From assembly GCF_947855115.1 (NCBI RefSeq), contig NZ_CANTZW010000001.1, positions 1 through 64,000 of the forward strand: a DNA stretch of 64,000 bases, written 5' to 3'. Positions 54,992 through 63,598 of the stretch are shown here, piece by piece. The stretch is from an uncultured Parabacteroides sp. (GTDB taxonomy: Bacteria > Bacteroidota > Bacteroidia > Bacteroidales > Tannerellaceae). The notes under the pieces are model-generated. The model worked only from the letters and a program-made list of their open reading frames with translations. It made no database searches and was not told the DNA's origin. Numbering within the stretch: the first letter of the stretch is position 1; each line of letters begins with the position of its first letter. Made by a program: the position numbers and the translations under genes.

Positions 54992-56287
54992 ATGGGGGAG
55001 TTGGAACGTAGACCGAATGCTTGGGCGTTGACACCGCTGGTGGTATTCTTATTGACTTATTTGGTGGTATCTATCGTGGCGGGAGATTTCTATAAGATGC
55101 CGATAACGGTAGCCTTCGTTATCTCCTCGATCGTAGCGATAGCGATCTCCAAGGGAGGCAAATTAAGCAACCGTATCGAGCAGTTCTGCCGGGGGGCGGC
55201 CAATAGCAATATCATGCTGATGGTATTGATCTTTATCCTCGCCGGGGCTTTCGCGCAGACCGCCAAGGCGATGGGTGCCGTAGACGCTACCGTGAACTTG
55301 GCGATGTCCATCCTGCCCGGAAACCTGTTGGCGGCCGGAATCTTCCTGGCTGCTTGTTTCATATCCATCTCGGTCGGGACGTCGGTCGGAACGATCGTGG
55401 CCTTGGCTCCGGTAGCCGTCGGTATAGCGGACAAGACAGGGATGCCGGATGCCCTTATGCTGGGTGTCGTGGTGAGTGGCGCCATGTTCGGCGATAACCT
55501 GTCGTTCATATCCGATACGACCATCGTGGCTACCCGCACGCAGGGTTGCCAGATGTCCGATAAGTTCAAGGTGAATATCCGCATCGCCCTACCGATAGCG
55601 ATACTGACCGGATTGATATACGTGCTGGTGGGAAGCGGCGTGGAGAACGCTTATACCCCAGACCCGATCGAATGGATCAAGGTGATTCCTTACCTGGTGG
55701 TGTTGGTAACCGCCGTTTGCGGGATCAATGTCATGCTGGTGCTATTCATCGGGATCGTCCTGTCCGGAATAGTCGGCCTGTGGACCGGCAGCTTCGATAT
55801 CTGGGGCTGGAACGCCTCCATGGGACTAGGTATCACGAATATGGGCGAACTGATTATCGTGACGCTTCTGGCAGGAGGCATGTTGGAGATGATCCGCTAT
55901 AACGGGGGTATCGACTGGATCATCCGCAAGCTTACCTCCCGCATTCATTCCTCCAAGGGGGCCGAGGCGAGTATAGCGGCCTTGGTAAGCTTCGCCAACC
56001 TTTGCACGGCCAACAATACGATCGCCCTGATCATGGCCGGACCGATCGCCAAGGACATAGCGGACCGTTTCAAGGTAGATCCCCGCCGCAGCGCCAGCCT
56101 ATTGGATATCTTCTCCTGCTTCGTGCAGGGAATCATTCCCTACGGTGCCCAGATGCTGATGGCCGCCGGACTCGGGCACGTCTCTCCTATCGAGATCATG
56201 CAATACCTTTACTATCCGTATCTATTGGGGGCAGGTACCTTGTTGGCGATCTTATTCAATTATCCGAGGAAATATACACTCGTATAG
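54992..56287 (+). CDS. NhaC-family Na+/H+ antiporter
   Basis: 431 residues with about eleven hydrophobic helices. The family residues GTSVGTIVALAPVAVGIAD and MFGDNLSFISDTTIVATRTQG are visible, with FANLCTANNTIALIMAGPIAKD near the C-terminus. It probably exchanges sodium (or another cation/organic acid) for protons at the inner membrane. It follows DUF5686 by 34 bases and may share the transcript. Substrate preference cannot be read. Confidence 0.87.
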   Translation: MGELERRPNAWALTPLVVFLLTYLVVSIVAGDFYKMPITVAFVISSIVAIAISKGGKLSNRIEQFCRGAANSNIMLMVLIFILAGAFAQTAKAMGAVDATVNLAMSILPGNLLAAGIFLAACFISISVGTSVGTIVALAPVAVGIADKTGMPDALMLGVVVSGAMFGDNLSFISDTTIVATRTQGCQMSDKFKVNIRIALPIAILTGLIYVLVGSGVENAYTPDPIEWIKVIPYLVVLVTAVCGINVMLVLFIGIVLSGIVGLWTGSFDIWGWNASMGLGITNMGELIIVTLLAGGMLEMIRYNGGIDWIIRKLTSRIHSSKGAEASIAALVSFANLCTANNTIALIMAGPIAKDIADRFKVDPRRSASLLDIFSCFVQGIIPYGAQMLMAAGLGHVSPIEIMQYLYYPYLLGAGTLLAILFNYPRKYTLV

Positions 56288-56308
56288 ACTACCCGTCCTT
56301 ACGAAAAA

Positions 56309-56412
56309 AACACAATAGTATCCAACGCAAAAAGACTACTGTGTCTGGATTTGAATACTATCGTGTTCACTGATGAATACTACTGTGTTCAGGTAGAAAC
56401 ACAATAGTGTCT
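56309..56412. repeat. Cluster of five degenerate 13-16-base motifs in mixed orientation
   Basis: Variants of AACACAATAGTAT and its reverse complement occur at about 56309, 56335, 56354, 56375 and 56397. The set lies between convergent genes and could act as a bidirectional terminator or a protein-binding array. It does not match the other repeats in the window. Confidence 0.45.
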
Positions 56413-56441
56413 GGGAGCGATGGAAGTACGGCTGTCGGGAG

Positions 56442-57410
56442 TTAACCGAACAAATCCAGCGTAAGTTGCTTCTTCTCGGCTTCCAGTTTACGGAGATGGC
56501 GCTTGCCTTGAGGGGTGACGATCTCCATCTTATCGAAACGGGTACGGATCACCGTAGTCACGGTATAGCTCACGTTGACCACCTCTCCTAGCTCCGACAG
56601 GCGGCGGGCGATCTCCAAGACACAATCGATGCACATGCCGCTCGTGAACGAGATCTTGTCCTCAAACATCTGCTTCTTGAAATCCTCGTCCTGCATATAG
56701 AAATCGATCGTCTCGCCTCCCTTGTTGTAGATACCTTTCCAGCGATACTTACTATCCTTCAGTACCGGCGATATGATCTCTATCGTAGCCTTATTATCCT
56801 TGACCGTAGGCAGGTCGTCGCTACGCAAGATAAAGTAATCGAACTGGTCCCGTCTCACCTCCAGCGAACCGGAACGGCTGCGATCCTTCTCGTTCAGCTC
56901 ACGCACCGAGATTTTCGTCACCTTCGGATACCCTTTCAAGGCCTCGTAGAAATTAGACTTGCACTTGCAGAAGCGAGGCGAGGCGTTCAGCAGGTCGATC
57001 AAGCGGTGGGAAGGTGTCGCCCCCGGAGTCTTCAACCGCAACTCCCGGCGAAGCTTGGACAACTCACGCTGCATCTCTTCCTCATCCGCAGGCGTACGAT
57101 CCATCAACGGTTGTCCGCCCACCGACAACGAAGGACGGGTCAATACCTGCATCACCAGGTTCAACACGATGGAAATAGAGCGGCTATTCTCCCCGGCCAC
57201 GCCCAGCTTCTCACGGAAACCACCCTCCTTGTCGTAAGGCTCATTGTAGACTGTCATCTTCACGTCCAACATATCTGCCAGCGAACGTATCAAGGTAAGA
57301 ATCTCCTTCTCACACCGGTGCTTGATCATGGCATCTATATAATTGGATTTATTATTGAAGGAGTAACGTAGCTCCAGCTTATTCGCGAATTTTAGAATAG
57401 AGTCACTCAT
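56442..57410 (-). CDS. Hypothetical soluble protein (322 aa)
   Basis: Not recognised. 322 residues, no signal peptide or membrane helix. The N-terminus is ELRYSFNNKSNYIDAMIKHR with a following helix; the middle is basic and charged (ELSKLRRELRLKTPGATP); the C-terminal half has DKISFTSGMCIDCVLEIARRLSELGEV. It reads as a cytosolic, possibly nucleic-acid-linked protein, but no motif settles that. It lies 5 bases after the DUF2148 gene in the same direction, so it is probably co-transcribed. The composition matches the chromosome. Confidence 0.75.
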   Translation of the reverse strand: MSDSILKFANKLELRYSFNNKSNYIDAMIKHRCEKEILTLIRSLADMLDVKMTVYNEPYDKEGGFREKLGVAGENSRSISIVLNLVMQVLTRPSLSVGGQPLMDRTPADEEEMQRELSKLRRELRLKTPGATPSHRLIDLLNASPRFCKCKSNFYEALKGYPKVTKISVRELNEKDRSRSGSLEVRRDQFDYFILRSDDLPTVKDNKATIEIISPVLKDSKYRWKGIYNKGGETIDFYMQDEDFKKQMFEDKISFTSGMCIDCVLEIARRLSELGEVVNVSYTVTTVIRTRFDKMEIVTPQGKRHLRKLEAEKKQLTLDLFG

Positions 57411-57415
57411 TTGTT

Positions 57416-57958
57416 CTAGTTTTTCGGTTCTTCTTTCGGTTTACGATCAAAAAAAGGATTCTTCGACGAAGCGCTGACCGGTATTGCCATCACACATTTG
57501 CAGTTCCCCAGCAATCCCAGTCGCTGGGCCGCCAAACCTGCGCTAAACATGACACGGGTATCCACACGCAAGTCTGCCGCCGTAGCGCAAGCCGATCCGA
57601 TAGCGATACCCAGATCCACGGAATTAATAGCGCACGGAACCAGTTCCGGCTTCTCCACGCAGGTATCGAAACCACAATGGGCGCAGTTCAAGCCCTGCAC
57701 TTTCTGGGAAGTACCGATAATCACCACGGCATCCGCACTCTTTATATTCTCGGCATCACGGAGCAAGAACTTGAATCCGGTCTCTCCGGCGATACGGATC
57801 ATCTCATCGGATACACGCAAGATATCCCCATCCGTCACCATCGCTATCTCTATGATATCAATACCCTTGCCTTTAGGAGCAGTGCGGGCGGCTGTCATCA
57901 TACGGCGTGCGGCCTGTAACACAAGCTCATGCCTGATCTCTCTTTCGTTCTGTATCAT
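57416..57958 (-). CDS. DUF2148 ferredoxin-like protein
   Basis: 180 residues. A cysteine cluster CAHCGFDTC-(x8)-C at about residues 95-112 looks like an iron-sulfur site, followed by ALNSVDLGIAIGSACATAADL-type and VMFSAGLAAQRLGLL stretches of the DUF2148 family. No substrate is known. It is encoded just upstream of the 322-residue hypothetical protein and may work with it. Frame and length are normal. Confidence 0.82.
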   Translation of the reverse strand: MIQNEREIRHELVLQAARRMMTAARTAPKGKGIDIIEIAMVTDGDILRVSDEMIRIAGETGFKFLLRDAENIKSADAVVIIGTSQKVQGLNCAHCGFDTCVEKPELVPCAINSVDLGIAIGSACATAADLRVDTRVMFSAGLAAQRLGLLGNCKCVMAIPVSASSKNPFFDRKPKEEPKN

Positions 57959-58083
57959 ATCCTTCTAAATTCAGTGAAACAAAATTAAGCAAAATATACG
58001 AAACCAAGGCAAACACATGAAAATAGAATTCATAATTCGTAAGTTATTATAAAATCCCCCCCCCACCTCATATATCTGTACCC

Positions 58084-58184
58084 AGTTGTAGAGACGGGGC
58101 GTGCCCCGTCTCAGCACCGACTGATAGTATCTTTAAGTTACCATTTTGCTGGGTAGAGACGGGGCACGCCCCGTCTCTACAACT
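58084..58184. repeat. Palindromic dispersed element, copy 2
   Basis: 101 bases with ends AGTTGTAGAGACGGGG / CCCCGTCTCTACAACT. The hairpin arms differ from copy 1 by one compensated pair (GAGACGGGGC / GCCCCGTCTC). Its centre matches the reverse complement of copy 1 (GGTAACTTAAA, ATCAGTCGGT). It lies directly left of the minisatellite. Confidence 0.75.
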
Positions 58185-58193
58185 AGGTATATG

Positions 58194-58906
58194 GTTATAC
58201 GAACCGAAGGTACACAGCTATACAGACCGAAGGCACACGGCTACACGAACCGAAGGTATACGGCCATACGAACCGAAGGTACACGGTTATACGAACCGAA
58301 GATATACGGTTATACCAACCGAAGGTACACGGCTATACGGACCGAAGACACACGGCTATACGAACCGAAGGTACACAGTTATACGAACCGAAGATACACG
58401 GCTATACGAACCGAAGGCACACGGCTATACAGACCGAAGGCACACGGCTACACGAACCGAAGGCACACGGCTACACGAACCGAAGGTATACGGCCATACG
58501 AACCGAAGGCAAACGGCTATACGAACCAAAGACACACGGCTATACAGACTGAAGGTACACGGCTATACGAACCGAAGGCACACGGCTATACAGACTGAAG
58601 GCACACGGCTATACGAACCGAAGATATACGGTTATACCAACCGAAGGCAAACGGCTATACAGACCAAAGGTACACAGTTATACGAACCGAAGATATACGG
58701 CTACACGAACCGAAGGTACACGGTTATACGAACCAAAGATATACGGCTACACGAACCGAAGGCACACGACTACACAAACCGAAGGCACACGACTATACGG
58801 ACCAAAGGCATACGGCTATACAGACCAAAGGCATACGGTTATACAAACCGAAGATATACGGCCATACGAACTAAAGGTACACAGCTACACGAACCCAAAA
58901 CACACG
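58194..58906. repeat. 31-unit, 23-bp tandem repeat (minisatellite)
   Basis: Exactly 31 units of 23 bases in perfect register from 58194, plus one worn unit to 58929. Consensus on the plus strand is close to GCTATACGAACCGAAGG followed by a variable TACACG-type end. Variation is mostly transitions at a few positions. The unit is not a multiple of three. On the minus strand many units carry TAnnTTCG. It separates the KamA gene stop from the dispersed element. Confidence 0.92.
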
Positions 58907-58930
58907 AATGTATGAACCGAGGAAATGGAT

Positions 58931-61081
58931 TCATTCTTTCGTAGTTCTGAATTGTCTGTCTGATAATTCAAGATTAGTCATTCGGGCCGTGGCCTTAAAG
59001 GGATAAGCCGGGTATTCATAAATACTGAAACGAGGCTCGGTCTCTCCCTCGCAGTAATTCCAGATCGTCCGATACTCATTGACATCCTCTCCCATCTCTT
59101 TCAACTGTCGCAGATAAGCGGCCACTGATTTATTCTCCACGATATAAACCTCGCCCATCCGGTCAATAATCGGACTATGCAGACGGCTCCCGTCGTGATC
59201 GAACTTAAGAATCCGCTTTCCCTCGGAAGTCAGGCCTATGGTACGGAAAGTCATGCTCTTGCCAATAGCAGGCAGGTTTAACACGTTACGATCCGTCCCG
59301 GCAAACAACAGCCCGTTCTCCTTCAAGAAACGAGCCAAGCGCTTACCTAAAGGACGCCGGTTACGGATCATATCATACAACTCCGCTTGTTTCTCCCCCG
59401 GAACCCGGCCAAAGATTTTCTCTTCATGAGCCTCTTGCAACGAACGGCAGTTCGGGGTATAAACCGCATAATTCTCCCGGAACCCTTTCACGGAAAACGT
59501 ATAATAGCAAACCACCCCAAGGGCGTTTAAAGTCTGCCGTAATTTCGCCGTATGCCCCCTACGGGAAGCCGAGACCGTATAAACCAACTGGTTCGTGATC
59601 GTCCAGCCTGCCGCCAAGATCGCCTCTATAGCGTGTCTCGCCTCCGGTGTTACCTCCAACGGAGACTGGAAATGCGTTTGTATATAGAACTGGCTCACAC
59701 CAACAGCGGAAGCCTTCTCCCTGAACTCCCTTAATATATCGACCAACTCGCCGGTCACACGCAACGGAAGGTAAGCCAACAACCGGGAACCTAGCCGTAC
59801 CCGTTGCAACTCGGCGTACTTCTCGCCATCCGGACGGCTCTCGTTCGCCTTCCGTTTCCGCACCGCCATCTTATATACCGCCTCCAATATCTTACGCAAG
59901 GTAGCGTTCTGGCTCATCAAGGCATCCCCGCCCGTTATCAGGATATCCCGCAGCTGGGCGTCTTCCTCGAAGTAACGCATCAAACGGCGTAACTTCCGGT
60001 CCCAACTCTCCTTGGGCTTCAGGGCCTCGAAATCGAAATTCAAACGCTCGCTCTGGAAGTCGTACATACGCTGGCAAGAAGCGCATAATCCACCACAAGC
60101 ACGCCCCATCGAATCGGGGATCAAGATCGCCACCTCCGGATATCTCCGGTGAATATTATGTCCCTCCGGCAACAGCCAGCCCGCGGCGTTCGGCTCCTCG
60201 GCAACCACTATATCTTCCTTCTCCCACGCCTTGATACTTCCATACGTATCTACCAGCTCATTCGAGTACAGGATATACGACCGTACCGTAGCATCGTCGT
60301 ACCCCTCATGTTCTATATTTAGCAGGGATAAGTAATAGGGAGTCACGAAAAAGGGCATCCCCTTCTTCTTGGCACGGGCCAATAAACCCATTGTCTCGTC
60401 CGAGAGAGAATATCCCAAAAAGAAATTCAACTCCGTAGGGCTCTTGATCGCCATCGATAAATGGAAACGGGCGGTATTCCACCACTCACGCACCTGGACC
60501 TCTTTCTCCTCATAGGTGATACCCTCCGCAAACTGAAAACGTGATGAAGGGCTATGGCGTCTCTCGATCTTCTTGATCAAACAAGCGATAATACGCTCCT
60601 TATTCCTCTCACGGATAGCGATCACCTCCGGATCAAGTCCGGTAGGCCAACGCCCCATCTGCCTTTTCACCAACGCCCGGTCCGGCAGGATCTCTACCGG
60701 ATGCTCCAACAAATCAAACTGGTGGTACAGATCAATAAATAAATCGGGAGAGAGCTCATTCCCTAAACGACCCGTCAGGAATTGCCAAAGGTAAGAGACC
60801 GTCCGTACCGGAAGACGCTCACCCGTAGACAACTCATCCACGAAAGTATCATCATGCTCGATCAAAAGAAGGATACGCCTCGCCACCGCTATTCCTATAC
60901 TACCCCGGGGATTCTCTTTTTCCGTGAGCCGGGATGAAATAAGAGAACGCAAAGCATCCTTAAAATACTTTGCGTTCTCGCTTTCTTCCGCCAAGGTAAC
61001 CAACCAAGGGAAGCTCTGGTTATATACTTTTCTCAGTTTAGAAATATCGGCTACAAGATGTTCTTTTTTTATCATAAGCAT
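58931..61081 (-). CDS. KamA-family radical SAM protein (lysine 2,3-aminomutase-like)
   Basis: 716 residues, far longer than the roughly 420 of lysine 2,3-aminomutase. The iron-sulfur motif is CGGLCASC (CxxxCxxC) near residue 328. ILITGGDALMSQNATLRKIL, LGSRLLAYLPLRVTGELVDIL and QFYIQTHFQSPLEV are KamA-type blocks. The first 300 residues are an extra, mostly helical domain (RILLLIEHDDTFVDEL), and the end adds about 150 residues. It should use PLP and SAM; the substrate is unclear. The stop is directly beside the minisatellite. Confidence 0.85.
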   Translation of the reverse strand: MLMIKKEHLVADISKLRKVYNQSFPWLVTLAEESENAKYFKDALRSLISSRLTEKENPRGSIGIAVARRILLLIEHDDTFVDELSTGERLPVRTVSYLWQFLTGRLGNELSPDLFIDLYHQFDLLEHPVEILPDRALVKRQMGRWPTGLDPEVIAIRERNKERIIACLIKKIERRHSPSSRFQFAEGITYEEKEVQVREWWNTARFHLSMAIKSPTELNFFLGYSLSDETMGLLARAKKKGMPFFVTPYYLSLLNIEHEGYDDATVRSYILYSNELVDTYGSIKAWEKEDIVVAEEPNAAGWLLPEGHNIHRRYPEVAILIPDSMGRACGGLCASCQRMYDFQSERLNFDFEALKPKESWDRKLRRLMRYFEEDAQLRDILITGGDALMSQNATLRKILEAVYKMAVRKRKANESRPDGEKYAELQRVRLGSRLLAYLPLRVTGELVDILREFREKASAVGVSQFYIQTHFQSPLEVTPEARHAIEAILAAGWTITNQLVYTVSASRRGHTAKLRQTLNALGVVCYYTFSVKGFRENYAVYTPNCRSLQEAHEEKIFGRVPGEKQAELYDMIRNRRPLGKRLARFLKENGLLFAGTDRNVLNLPAIGKSMTFRTIGLTSEGKRILKFDHDGSRLHSPIIDRMGEVYIVENKSVAAYLRQLKEMGEDVNEYRTIWNYCEGETEPRFSIYEYPAYPFKATARMTNLELSDRQFRTTKE

Positions 61082-61100
61082 GTCATTTTTGTAGATATCC

Positions 61101-61496
61101 TTACCATACGATCGATGGGCAATACTGCGATATCGTACTTTTCAATATCTTCAGATTGATCGGCTTCGTAATAAAACCGGAAGCCCCGGCTTCTTTGGCG
61201 GCTTCCATATCAGAGTCGAATACATAAGCCGATTGCATGATCACGGGGATATCTTTCGATAGCTTCCGGATTTCTTTCAAGGATTCGATACCCGTCATCT
61301 CTGGCATCTTTATATCCATCAAGATCAAGTCCACCTTGTTTTCCTTGAAGAGAGCTAAAGCTTCCAAGCCTGTCTTAGCACGGATCAAATTACAATATTT
61401 ATGTAAAATGGTCTTCAGAAGTAAATAATTACTTTCCTCATCCTCCGCGATTAGCAACGTGGGCCTACCTCCACCCAAATCATTTCTCACATCCAT
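61101..61496 (-). CDS. Single-domain response regulator
   Basis: 131 residues from the ATG at 61496 (earlier starts add a non-conserved stretch). Acidic pocket AEDEE near 18-22, phospho-acceptor D61 in ILMDIKMPEMTG, and lysine in FITKPINL. There is no output domain, so it likely works as a phosphorelay shuttle. It lies about 20 bases from the KamA start in the same direction. Partner kinase is not obvious; the hybrid kinase at 42294 is a distant candidate. Confidence 0.88.
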   Translation of the reverse strand: MDVRNDLGGGRPTLLIAEDEESNYLLLKTILHKYCNLIRAKTGLEALALFKENKVDLILMDIKMPEMTGIESLKEIRKLSKDIPVIMQSAYVFDSDMEAAKEAGASGFITKPINLKILKSTISQYCPSIVW

Positions 61497-61628
61497 ATCA
61501 TATAGTGTTTTATTCTTTAAAGCGAAACTTACTAAACTCCGATGAAGCAAAGATAAAACAAATATCAGAAAGTATACATAAAATTCAAGGAGATATGAGC
61601 ATTCAAGGGTGTTCTTTTTCCACTCGTG

Positions 61629-63512
61629 TTAGAAAGTAACATCTATCCCTCCCATGAATATCGCCTTCGGCATCGGGAATCCCTCGTTGATGGAATACCG
61701 GGTAGCCGTCAGGTTCTCTCCTTTGACAAATAGGTTCAAGCCTTTATCACGTGTACCGAAACGGTAAGCTACTTTTGCGTTCAAGGTAGTAAAATCTTCC
61801 TTCTCCGTACAACCTTCATTGGTATATAGATCAAAGATAGATTGTACATTTACATTTAAAGTAAAACGTCCCGGTTTATAAACAGCCCCTACATAAAATT
61901 TTTGACCGGGGGCACCCGGAATAGGCTTACTCATATGCAGATAACTATAATTCAGGTTCATACTTAAATTCTCACAAATTTGATAACGAGTTTCAAACTC
62001 AATACCTTTATTCGTAAATGTACCCGTATTCAGGTTCTTGAAAGGAGGCTGATTATCTCCATTCACGCTCACCGAATATATCATATCTTTTCCATCAATA
62101 AAAAACGCGGTTAACTCAGTATATAAATCACCGCCCAAAAAAGATTGTCCGACAGCTACCTCATAATTCACCATGCTCTCCGGTTTCAAATCAGGATTTG
62201 CGGCTCCCCACATATACATTTCACGAATATTAGGGCTACGAAAACCTTTAGATACAGAAGCCCGGATCGTATTTCCCTCAAACGGACGGACAGTCACTCC
62301 CCCTTGAGGAACCCATTCTCCACCATAAGTGCTGCTGTGCTCGTAACGGACACCTGCATTCAAGCTTAACATATCAAACAAATCCTGTTGCATAATGACA
62401 TATCCGGCCGTTTCATTCACGGTTTTGTCGACCAATTCTTGTTTAGAGCCATCGTTATTATCATTCCAAGCATGTCCACCCCAGTTTTTATAATCAATAC
62501 CTACGGTAAAGTTATTCCCTTTAAACAAACGAAAAGACTCATATAATAAGACACCGACATTGTGGTCATTAGATCGGAATAGATAAGTCAATGGTTCCTC
62601 TCCCGGATCATAACCATCATTAATCTTATGATTTCCCCAATTGTAAAACACACGTAAAGCACCACTCATTTTCCCATAATTATTTTCTAAAGCCATAGAT
62701 GCCGTACCACGCAGGATATCCATCTTATTATCTAATACAGGAGCCGAGATCTTCCCTGGATTTTGAAATTTAGATTTGGCCAAGCTAACATCTCCTGTCA
62801 TCTTATAATGTTCATTGAATGTATATCCCAAATTAGCGAAACCATTGGTAATGTTAAAATCCGAATTCGGACGATGTCCGTCGGTACGATCATGGTTAAT
62901 TGAGACAAAGCTACTGAACTTCCCAACGTTAAAACCATTATTCACCATATATTTTTGTGTGTTATAAGAACCATACATCACACGGGCCTGCGTACGCCTT
63001 CCCTCTTGTTTATGATGACGAGTGATAATATTGACAACTCCTCCCATAGCGTTCGAGCCATATAATAAAGAACCCGGTCCACGGATAACTTCCACCCGCT
63101 CAACATCCGATGCAACATATGTATCTGGTAACGCATGTCCGAACACACCCGCCCATTGCGGTTGTCCATCAAACAACATCAAAACCTTATTTCCACTCCC
63201 TACACCACGAATATTCACGGTTCCGGCCGCACCTTCCGAAACTCCAAATCCTGTGATTCCTTTTTGTGTCACAAATAATCCCGGCACATGTTCCGACAAT
63301 ACAGGAAGCAACGCCGATTCACTGCTAGCCTCAATCTCCTCCCGCTCTATGACCGAGATAGATAACGGCACACTGTTCCGGTTCACCTGGATCTTATTGG
63401 CGGAAACAACCACCCCTTTCAAGTTGATCAGACTGTCAATCTCTGCCGGATCTATCGCGAATGCCATGGAGCCTATCAATAGTCCGGAAACTAGTAAAAG
63501 TTCTTTTCTCAT
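61629..63512 (-). CDS. TonB-dependent outer-membrane receptor
   Basis: 627 residues. Signal peptide 1-18 (GLLIGSMAFA), a plug domain (about 35-150) with GVVVSANKIQVNRNSVPLS and the VERVEVIRGPGSLLYGSNAMGGVVNI block, and a 22-strand barrel to the end, closing with the aromatic-terminated FMGGIDVTF. The length is that of a BtuB/siderophore type and not of SusC. It follows a NikR-like repressor whose probable operator lies upstream, so the ligand may be a metal complex (nickel, cobalamin or a chelate). The transported ligand is not provable here. Confidence 0.88.
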   Translation of the reverse strand: MRKELLLVSGLLIGSMAFAIDPAEIDSLINLKGVVVSANKIQVNRNSVPLSISVIEREEIEASSESALLPVLSEHVPGLFVTQKGITGFGVSEGAAGTVNIRGVGSGNKVLMLFDGQPQWAGVFGHALPDTYVASDVERVEVIRGPGSLLYGSNAMGGVVNIITRHHKQEGRRTQARVMYGSYNTQKYMVNNGFNVGKFSSFVSINHDRTDGHRPNSDFNITNGFANLGYTFNEHYKMTGDVSLAKSKFQNPGKISAPVLDNKMDILRGTASMALENNYGKMSGALRVFYNWGNHKINDGYDPGEEPLTYLFRSNDHNVGVLLYESFRLFKGNNFTVGIDYKNWGGHAWNDNNDGSKQELVDKTVNETAGYVIMQQDLFDMLSLNAGVRYEHSSTYGGEWVPQGGVTVRPFEGNTIRASVSKGFRSPNIREMYMWGAANPDLKPESMVNYEVAVGQSFLGGDLYTELTAFFIDGKDMIYSVSVNGDNQPPFKNLNTGTFTNKGIEFETRYQICENLSMNLNYSYLHMSKPIPGAPGQKFYVGAVYKPGRFTLNVNVQSIFDLYTNEGCTEKEDFTTLNAKVAYRFGTRDKGLNLFVKGENLTATRYSINEGFPMPKAIFMGGIDVTF

Positions 63513-63550
63513 ATACTACTTATATCTATTATCATTTTAAACATCCTATA

Positions 63551-63578
63551 GTAACACGACTACAAAAAAACGTGTTAC
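63551..63578. promoter_or_regulatory. 28-bp dyad with NikR operator geometry
   Basis: GTAACACG (63551-63558) and CGTGTTAC (63571-63578) form an 8-base perfect inverted repeat with 12 bases between. As six-base half sites this is GTAACA-N16-TGTTAC, the same 28-bp layout as the E. coli NikR operator GTATGA-N16-TCATAC. It lies between the NikR-like gene and the receptor ATG, 38 bases ahead of the latter. Confidence 0.7.
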
Positions 63579-63598
63579 CAAACCCGCAAAAAAAAGGA

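Noticed and set aside
58146..58598. A 150-codon frame through the tandem repeat, giving a repetitive Arg/Tyr/Thr protein
   Set aside because: The unit is 23 bases, so each frame repeats after 69 bases and long open frames arise automatically. There is no promoter or ribosome site and the start lies in the palindromic element.
58194..58906. CRISPR array
   Set aside because: Units are directly head-to-tail with no spacers, and no cas genes are present.
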